Assembly: GCA_965370805.1 (NCBI GenBank)
Contig: CBDUVZ010000133.1
Span: 1 to 6,741 of the forward strand
From: CBDUVZ01 sp965370805
GTDB taxonomy: Bacteria; Hydrothermota; Tepidihabitantia; Tepidihabitantales; Tepidihabitantaceae
DNA: 6,741 bases
Direction: 5' to 3'
Part shown: piece after piece, positions 1 through 4,604 of the stretch
Layout of the letters: each line of letters starts with the position of its first letter
Position numbering within the stretch: the first letter of the stretch is position 1
Translations under genes and position numbers: made by a program
Notes under the pieces: generated by a model
Seen by the model: the letters and a program-made list of their open reading frames with translations, nothing else
The model's database searches: none
Told to the model about the DNA's origin: nothing

Positions 1-1
1 C

Positions 2-895
2 CTGGACGACGTCATCCGGCAGGCCCAGACCATCAGGCTGCCCAGTGACGAGCAGATTCTTCACGTAATCCCGACCCAGTTCATTGTCGACGGCCAGAAA
101 GGCGTGCGCAATCCGCTCGGGCTCTTCGGCGTCCGACTCGAAGTCGAGGCGCTGCTGATTATCGGCGCTGTGACCGCGATTGAGAATATCTACCGCGTCA
201 TGGAGCGACTCGGGATCAGGAACCGGTATCTCGTGCTGCAGTCTCTTGCCTGTTCGTTCGCGGTCTGCGATGATGACGACAAGGAGATGGGCGTTGCACT
301 CATCGACCTGGGCGGGGTGACCGAGCTTTCGATCTACCGTGAGGGTGAGATAAGGTCGTCCAAGCTGCTGCCGATTGGAGCTGCGAATATCACCAAGGAT
401 GTGGCAATCGGGCTGCGGACGGCTTTCGTTCAGGCCGAGAAGATCAAGCGGGCGTTCGGTGCGGCGATGGCAAGTATGATCGAGAAGGATGAAGCGGTCG
501 AGGTCGACGACGCGTCCGGTCGGGGCACCAAGCAGGTCTCCCGGCGGCTGCTGGCTTCGGTCATCGAGCCGCGGGTCGAGGAGATATTCAACCTGGTTGA
601 CGCCGAAATCCGCCGGACCGGGATGACGGACGCGCTGTCGGCCGGGGCGATTCTCACCGGCGGCGGGTCCGCGCTTCAGGGCGTGGACGTCCTGGCCGAG
701 CAGATACTGGGGATGCCGGTGAAGCTCGGCCGACCGGACCGGCTGACCGCGCCGAAGGAGGTAACGTCCAATCCGGAATTCGCTACGGCGGTCGGACTCA
801 TCAGTTACGGAATTGAAGGAAGGTACTTCTACGAAATGCCTTCTTCAGGAGCATGGGAGAGATTCGTTGAGGACATAAAAGGCTGGTTTTCATGA
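2..895 (+). CDS. ftsA: Cell division protein FtsA, 5'-truncated by window edge
   Basis: FtsA is the actin-like ATPase that tethers FtsZ filaments to the inner membrane and recruits later division proteins. The frame is open from the first full codon at 2, so 297 residues are visible of a family length near 410. The N-terminal 1A region is missing. The segment at 62-130, reading HVIPTQFIVDGQKG then NPLGLFGVRLE, matches the typical 1C (SHS2-like) region. The phosphate-2 loop is at 305-325 (DLGGVTE). The adenosine-binding motif LTGGGSALQG is near 653-682. The last 16 residues (845-892, containing WERFVEDIKGWF) look like the usual C-terminal amphipathic membrane-targeting helix. The GTG at 104 lies inside the conserved core and is not the start. 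The stop is 30 nt before ftsZ, so the two genes are very likely co-transcribed. The phosphate-2 loop is unusually short. Identity is secure from the motifs and the FtsZ neighbour. Confidence 0.95.
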   Translation: MDDVIRQAQTIRLPSDEQILHVIPTQFIVDGQKGVRNPLGLFGVRLEVEALLIIGAVTAIENIYRVMERLGIRNRYLVLQSLACSFAVCDDDDKEMGVALIDLGGVTELSIYREGEIRSSKLLPIGAANITKDVAIGLRTAFVQAEKIKRAFGAAMASMIEKDEAVEVDDASGRGTKQVSRRLLASVIEPRVEEIFNLVDAEIRRTGMTDALSAGAILTGGGSALQGVDVLAEQILGMPVKLGRPDRLTAPKEVTSNPEFATAVGLISYGIEGRYFYEMPSSGAWERFVEDIKGWFS

Positions 896-913
896 GGCGG
901 CAGGCAGCAGTTC

Positions 914-920
914 AAGGAGG
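914..920 (+). promoter_or_regulatory. Shine-Dalgarno site of ftsZ
   Basis: AAGGAGG lies five bases before the ATG at 926. This near-perfect anti-16S match fixes the ftsZ start and shows that this organism uses SD-led initiation for genes inside an operon. Confidence 0.9.
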
Positions 921-925
921 AGCCG

Positions 926-2023
926 ATGATTGAACCTGTGGAAAACAGGAAACTCACGCGGATTGGAGTGTTCGGAGTCGGCGGAGCCGGCTGCAACGCG
1001 GTCAATCACATGATCGACGCCGGGCTTGCCGACGTCGAGTTCTACGCGGTGAATACGGACCTGCAGGCGCTTTCGATGTCATCCGCGCCGAACAAGGTCC
1101 AGATCGGGGCCCAGCTTACCGGCGGGCTCGGTTCCGGCGGAGACCCGAGGATCGGACACCAGGCGGCCGAGGAGTCGATTGAAATCATCAGGGAGAACCT
1201 GAGCGGATTCGACATGGTGTTCATTGCCACGGGCGAAGGCGGCGGGACCGGCACCGGCGCAGCCCCGGTTCTGGCCGAGGCGGCGAAGCAGCAGGGAGCG
1301 CTGGTGGTTGCGGTAGTCACCCGGCCGTTCGACTTCGAAGGCAAGGCCAGGACGCAGAAGGCGTCGGACGGAATTGAAGAACTGCGCGTCCGCGTCGATA
1401 CGCTGATTGTGCTTCCGAACCAGCGGATTCTGGACGTATACGGCCGGGAGCCCTGTTTCGAGGCGTTCCGGCGGGCGGACGAAGTGCTGCTGAACGCGGT
1501 GCGCGGCATATCCGATATCGTCACGTCACGTCAACTCATCAATATCGACTTCGCGGACGTCAGGGCGGTGATGGCGGAGCGGGGCGGCGCGGTGATGGCG
1601 GTCGGGTTCGCCACCGGCGACGGTCGGGCTTCGGAAGCGGCACATCAGGCCCTGCAGTCACCACTGATCGAGAACGTGTCGGTTGAGACCGCACGCAAGG
1701 TGCTGTTGAATATCTCCGGCGACGCGAAGATGACCCTGAAAGAAGTGGATGAGGCGGCCCAGATCGTCTATCACGCGACCAACGGACAGGCGGATATCCG
1801 GATGGGTGCGGCCAGGCCCAGGCAACTGAAGGACGGCATCAAAGTCACCCTGATTGCCACCGGGCTGAATGATCCGCTGCCCCGGATTGAAGACGTCGGA
1901 GACCTGCTGAACGACGCGGACCTGTTCCCCGGTCGCAAACGGAAGTTCAACGCGGAAGGCGAACTGGTCGTCGACCGGAGCGATCTGGAAGTACCGGCGT
2001 TTCTCCGGCGCGGTCTGGACTAG
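926..2023 (+). CDS. ftsZ: Cell division protein FtsZ
   Basis: FtsZ is the tubulin-like GTPase that forms the cytoplasmic Z-ring. The 365-residue protein is full length. The first glycine loop GVGGAGCNAVN is at residues 17-27, and NTDLQAL is at 43-49. GLGSGGDP is at 67-74. The tubulin signature GGGTGTG is at 105-111. The T7 catalytic loop NIDFADVRAVM is at 206-216, with D208 and D211 as the expected GTP-hydrolysis residues. The globular core ends near 314. A short linker of about 37 residues leads to the conserved C-terminal peptide DLEVPAFLRR (353-362), which in the family binds FtsA and other tethers. ATG at 926 is chosen because of the SD site and the usual short N-terminus. The residue before the tubulin signature, often Met (AGMGGGTGTG), is Glu104 here. 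The upstream partner FtsA is adjacent, but no further dcw gene follows. Confidence 0.98.
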   Translation: MIEPVENRKLTRIGVFGVGGAGCNAVNHMIDAGLADVEFYAVNTDLQALSMSSAPNKVQIGAQLTGGLGSGGDPRIGHQAAEESIEIIRENLSGFDMVFIATGEGGGTGTGAAPVLAEAAKQQGALVVAVVTRPFDFEGKARTQKASDGIEELRVRVDTLIVLPNQRILDVYGREPCFEAFRRADEVLLNAVRGISDIVTSRQLINIDFADVRAVMAERGGAVMAVGFATGDGRASEAAHQALQSPLIENVSVETARKVLLNISGDAKMTLKEVDEAAQIVYHATNGQADIRMGAARPRQLKDGIKVTLIATGLNDPLPRIEDVGDLLNDADLFPGRKRKFNAEGELVVDRSDLEVPAFLRRGLD

Positions 2024-2052
2024 CGCGACTCGGACTGCCGGCGGGTTTTCTT
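2005..2052 (+). terminator. Possible weak terminator at the ftsZ end
   Basis: CCGGC (2005-2009) can pair with GCCGG (2037-2041), and GTCTG (2013-2017) with CGGAC (2031-2035) using one G-U pair, around a 13-nt loop that contains the stop codon. A TTTTCTT run follows at 2046-2052, four bases after the stem. The stem is interrupted and starts within the coding end of ftsZ, so this is only a candidate for ending the ftsA-ftsZ transcript. Confidence 0.3.
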
Positions 2053-2171
2053 CCTCCTTGAACTCGCGGCGTCCGGGAGCAGCGTCGCCGGCCGTTGAGT
2101 CCGGCTTATTCCATCAGGACAACCGTCGCGGAAGCCGCGCCGCGGTCGGTTTTCGGGTGCTGCTGCGGCGC

Positions 2172-2199
2172 TTGACAGGCCGGGTTGGTGGTCTAGGCT
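2172..2199 (+). promoter_or_regulatory. Sigma70-like promoter, predicted leaderless, for the lipoprotein gene
   Basis: A perfect TTGACA (2172-2177) is followed after 16 bases by TAGGCT (2194-2199), which keeps the T, A and final T of the -10 consensus. The ATG at 2208 begins nine bases after the -10 ends, so transcription would start at or within a few bases of the start codon. No Shine-Dalgarno sequence is present between them. The remainder of the spacer after ftsZ (2053-2171) shows no gene or RNA that I can recognise. Confidence 0.6.
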
Positions 2200-2207
2200 T
2201 GTCGCAC

Positions 2208-2864
2208 ATGAGACGAATCACTCTGTTCGTTCTGACCGCGCTTCTGCTTGTCGTCGGCTGCACCGGAGGAGGGGGACCGGACTACTTCCCGCTTGTTTCC
2301 GGCTCGCGGAGCTTCATGAAAGTGTACACCCGCAAGGTCGTGGGTTCCGACACGACCGAGCAGATCCAGGTGAGGCTGGTTTCGATTGTTCTCGGCGAGA
2401 AGGATATCCCCGGGCTCGACCGCGTCCACGTTATCGAGGCACCGAGGGATTCCGGGCCTTCGACGTACACGTACTTCCGGCGGGACCGGGACGGAATCGT
2501 TCAGGTGATACCGCTCAGGGGCCGCGAGCCGACGGAGTTGCGCTACTTGAAGACGCCGCTGTCCAAGGGCAGGGGGTGGTACGACACCGATGACAAGCGT
2601 GAGGCGTTCGAAGTCGTGGCAAAGGAGACGGTTACGGTCGAGGCCGGCGTGTTCCCTGACTGCTACAAGATAGCGATAATCAGTACCAAGGTTGACTGGG
2701 CCATGCACCAGTGGTTCGCGCCCGACGTCGGGCCGGTGAAATGGGAGAACCGGGCGGCGTGGACCAAGGACGGCGTGAACCACGAACTGGTGCGCACTGC
2801 GGAACTGGTGCTGTACGAGTTGCCCGGCTCACCGCCGGCAGTCCCGTCCAAATCCGGCGAATAG
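2208..2864 (+). CDS. Predicted lipoprotein, 218 aa, function unknown
   Basis: The protein begins MRRITLFVLTALLLVVGC, a short positive head and a hydrophobic stretch ending in a lipobox (V-V-G-C18), followed by a Gly-rich tether. It should be lipidated at Cys18 and face the periplasm or the cell surface. The mature part is mostly predicted beta strand. It has a layout I associate with uncharacterised lipoproteins of candidate phyla: YFPLVSGS at 26-33, TPLSKGRGW at 116-124, TVEAGVFPDC at 143-152 and WFAPDVGPVKWE at 169-180. No catalytic motif is visible. The frame stays open upstream to a TTG at 2058. The ATG at 2208 is preferred because the signal peptide begins exactly there and the promoter sits directly in front. 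It converges with the phosphoesterase gene, and no functional link can be read from that. The gene call is firm; the function is unknown. Confidence 0.85.
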   Translation: MRRITLFVLTALLLVVGCTGGGGPDYFPLVSGSRSFMKVYTRKVVGSDTTEQIQVRLVSIVLGEKDIPGLDRVHVIEAPRDSGPSTYTYFRRDRDGIVQVIPLRGREPTELRYLKTPLSKGRGWYDTDDKREAFEVVAKETVTVEAGVFPDCYKIAIISTKVDWAMHQWFAPDVGPVKWENRAAWTKDGVNHELVRTAELVLYELPGSPPAVPSKSGE

Positions 2865-2889
2865 CCGCGCCCGCCGACCGGCGATGCGG
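2865..2889. other. Small interrupted hairpin between convergent genes
   Basis: CCGC (2865-2868) can pair with GCGG (2886-2889), and CGCC (2872-2875) with GGCG (2880-2883) around a GACC loop. It lies directly after the lipoprotein stop codon in the 56-nt gap between convergent genes, where a shared terminator would be expected. There is no T-run on either side, so terminator function is weakly supported. Confidence 0.2.
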
Positions 2890-2920
2890 AATCAGACCGC
2901 TGGTTATGCGGGATGGTTCG

Positions 2921-3760
2921 TTAGAACTCGACCCGGTCCCAGGAGAGAATTCCCCGGGAAAAAGTGAGAAGCAGGTAGCCGTGCGTGCCGTAGTCGAGTC
3001 CGCCGGGTGCCATCGTCCCCACAATGAAATGGTGAACATCCTGGACCAGGGTGTACCGCCAGCCGTGGATGTGCCCTGAGACAAACGCGTACGCGCCGTA
3101 CTCCTGCAGCAGGTACTGCAGCTTGTACCGCTCGGCGGCGCCGGCCATCCGCCACATGCAGGGCGTGATGCCGTCGTAGCAGGGGAAGTGAGTGCCGACG
3201 ACCTTGACGTAGCGGTTATCGTCCAGTTCCCGCTCCAGCCAGTCGAACTGGGTCTTGCCGACGGTTCCGTCCGCGGTGTCGAGGAAAATGAGCTTCACCC
3301 GGTCCGCGATGACGACCGAATAGCAGCTTGGGCCGAACTCCTCCTTGAACCGGTCCCATCCGTCCCGCTGGTACAGGTCATGATTGCCGAGCGTCACATA
3401 ATAGGGAACCCCGACGCTGTCAAGGCCTGCTTTGATTACCGCTATCTCGGCTTCGGTCGCGTCGTGAGTCAGGTCACCGAGCACGCAGAAGAAGTCGATG
3501 CCGTTCGGGCCGATGTCCTGGGCGAAGCGGCCGAGCCGGTGCTCGAGGTCGGCATGGACCTGCGGGTCGCCGAACATGGCGAACCGGAACGAGTCCGGAT
3601 TCACGGCTACCGGCTCAGGAACCCCGAGTTCTCCGGACAGGCTCTCGGTGACCCGCCGTTCGACCGACGGGTGGCAGATTGCCTGGTCCAGGTCCCAGGT
3701 ACAGCCGCCCAGAAGCAGGACGAACAACAAGCGGGCAATCGGCGCGTAGCTAGAGTTCAT
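2921..3760 (-). CDS. Lipoprotein calcineurin-like metallophosphoesterase
   Basis: This 279-residue protein has a signal peptide ending in a lipobox (L-G-G-C20), so it should be an exported, membrane-anchored enzyme. The fold is identified by the ordered metal-ligand motifs of the calcineurin-like family: GDPQ (64-67), GD (95-96), GNHD (125-128), H191 in THFP, and GHIHG (229-233). These normally hold two metal ions and hydrolyse phosphomono- or diesters. The first motif carries Gln67 where DxH enzymes have His. The substrate cannot be read from the sequence; similarity in style to CpdA-like phosphodiesterases does not make this a cAMP enzyme. The start is supported by an AGGAG site six bases upstream. 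The first 11 bases overlap the end of the barrel gene, indicating one transcript and coupled translation. Remaining Cys residues after position 20 (29, 92, 146, 194, 201) might form disulfides in the periplasm. Confidence 0.92.
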   Translation of the reverse strand: MNSSYAPIARLLFVLLLGGCTWDLDQAICHPSVERRVTESLSGELGVPEPVAVNPDSFRFAMFGDPQVHADLEHRLGRFAQDIGPNGIDFFCVLGDLTHDATEAEIAVIKAGLDSVGVPYYVTLGNHDLYQRDGWDRFKEEFGPSCYSVVIADRVKLIFLDTADGTVGKTQFDWLERELDDNRYVKVVGTHFPCYDGITPCMWRMAGAAERYKLQYLLQEYGAYAFVSGHIHGWRYTLVQDVHHFIVGTMAPGGLDYGTHGYLLLTFSRGILSWDRVEF

Positions 3761-4460
3761 GACGGACTCCTGCCTGGATTGTGACTTCGGTGACGGAAAG
3801 CAGCATCGCGGACAGGCCCTTCACGCCCGAGCCACAATGCAGTACCAGGTTCCAGTCCCGGTTGAGTCGAACCAGCCCCCGGAGTTGGAACGCGATGTGA
3901 TGCGGATTGTACAGCCGGAGCCGGTCCAGGTTCGAGACCCGGAATGACGCATCGGCGTTTTCCCGGTGCAGGAATCGCCACTCCAGCCGGTACAGGAGAT
4001 TCCACTCCGGCACGTCGCTCTGCCAGTGGAACGGGGACTGGTAGCGGTCCGGGTCGAACACCGGTGCTCGATACGCCGCGCCGATTCCAAGCCCGAGCCG
4101 GGGAAGCGGCTCGACATTGAGCGTGCCGAACGCGCGATTCTCCCCGATTCGCCAGTCTGTCCACTGGTCATGCTGAACCCCGGCCGTGAGCCCGACGTGC
4201 CAGAAATCGGTGACCAGCACGTCGGCTTCCAGTCCCAGGTTCGAGATGCCATTGTGCTGGAACAGGCTGAATGAAACGCCGCCAGTGATTCCCACCCGGG
4301 GAGCAACCTGGTGCCGGACCAGGCTGGTGAGCAGCATTTTCGACTCCACGCCCTGCTCGTGGCGCAAGCCGCAGAGCAGGGTCTGGTGCGAGTCGCCGGC
4401 CGGACAGCCCCGGGCAGCAAGCAGCACCAGTGCTACGATTGCCGGCAGGCTGAACTTCAC
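3750..4460 (-). CDS. Predicted outer-membrane beta-barrel protein, 236 aa
   Basis: I do not recognise the family. The protein starts MKFSLPAIVALVLLAA, a clear signal peptide, with likely cleavage after Ala21 (CPA/GDS). The mature part is a series of amphipathic strands with alternating hydrophobic residues and short polar turns. Examples are RVGITGGVSFSLF (55-67), LGLEADVLVT (75-84), WHVGLTAGVQHD (87-98), RLGLGIGAAY (121-130), WNLLYRLEWRFLHRE (153-167), HIAFQLRGLVRLN (188-200) and EVTIQAGVRHEL (225-236). This gives about 10-12 strands, as expected for a small outer-membrane barrel. It ends in Leu, not the Phe usual in proteobacterial barrels. The start is GTG at 4460. It is the only ATG/GTG/TTG codon between an upstream in-frame stop (4521-4523) and the signal peptide. 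There is no SD site; a promoter ends six bases upstream. It is first in an operon with the phosphoesterase gene. Confidence 0.8.
   Translation of the reverse strand: MKFSLPAIVALVLLAARGCPAGDSHQTLLCGLRHEQGVESKMLLTSLVRHQVAPRVGITGGVSFSLFQHNGISNLGLEADVLVTDFWHVGLTAGVQHDQWTDWRIGENRAFGTLNVEPLPRLGLGIGAAYRAPVFDPDRYQSPFHWQSDVPEWNLLYRLEWRFLHRENADASFRVSNLDRLRLYNPHHIAFQLRGLVRLNRDWNLVLHCGSGVKGLSAMLLSVTEVTIQAGVRHEL
3767..3771 (-). promoter_or_regulatory. Shine-Dalgarno site of the phosphoesterase gene
   Basis: On the minus strand AGGAG lies six bases before the ATG at 3760. It is inside the coding end of the upstream barrel gene, consistent with translational coupling across the 11-nt overlap. Confidence 0.8.
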
Positions 4461-4466
4461 CGTGCG

Positions 4467-4495
4467 AGGATAGAGGAGAGGAGTCTTGATGTCAA
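4467..4495 (-). promoter_or_regulatory. Strong sigma70-like promoter, predicted leaderless, for the barrel/phosphoesterase operon
   Basis: Read on the minus strand, TTGACA (4495-4490) is separated by exactly 17 bases from TATCCT (4472-4467). Six bases, CGCACG, then lead to the GTG start at 4460. With the usual 6-7 base gap from the -10 to the start point, transcription would begin at or next to the first base of the start codon. No Shine-Dalgarno sequence is present. Confidence 0.75.
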
Positions 4496-4555
4496 CAGGG
4501 CGGTTTTCCTCGGGAACAATCTACCCGAAGCGAAGCCGTCCGTCCGGCCAAGTAA

Positions 4556-4588
4556 CAAGGGCGGCGCGGGGTTGCCGCGCCGCCCTTG
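4556..4588 (-). terminator. Perfect 14-bp hairpin terminator after the secreted repeat protein
   Basis: CAAGGGCGGCGCGG (4556-4569) is the exact reverse complement of 4575-4588, with a 5-nt loop. On the minus strand the hairpin begins 16 bases after the stop of the large secreted protein and is followed by TTACTT, making a moderately U-rich tail. It sits before the promoter of the barrel operon on the same strand, so it should insulate the two transcription units. The tail is not a classic long U-run. The rest of the gap (4496-4555) shows nothing further. Confidence 0.75.
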
Positions 4589-4604
4589 ACCGGTTGCCCG
4601 GTGT

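Noticed and set aside
104..106. GTG as the start of the ftsA-like gene
   Set aside because: Upstream codons to position 2 continue conserved FtsA sequence, so the GTG is an internal Val codon and the gene is cut by the window edge.
1042..1524. Minus-strand open frame inside ftsZ
   Set aside because: Composition (Ser/Pro/Thr/Arg rich) is typical of an antisense shadow; the sense frame is unmistakable FtsZ.
2058..2060. TTG start giving the lipoprotein a 50-residue extension
   Set aside because: The extension is Arg/Gly-rich with no conserved look, would bury the signal peptide, and spans the promoter; no SD site precedes it.
3188..3784. Plus-strand open frame (198 codons) antisense to the phosphoesterase gene
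   Set aside because: It mirrors the codons of a gene with clear catalytic motifs, and its own translation has no signal, domain or ribosome site.
4398..4460. Lipoprotein signal in the barrel protein (Cys19 in AARGC)
   Set aside because: Ala at -3 and Arg at -2 fit a lipobox poorly, and the strand-rich body fits a barrel cleaved by signal peptidase I better.
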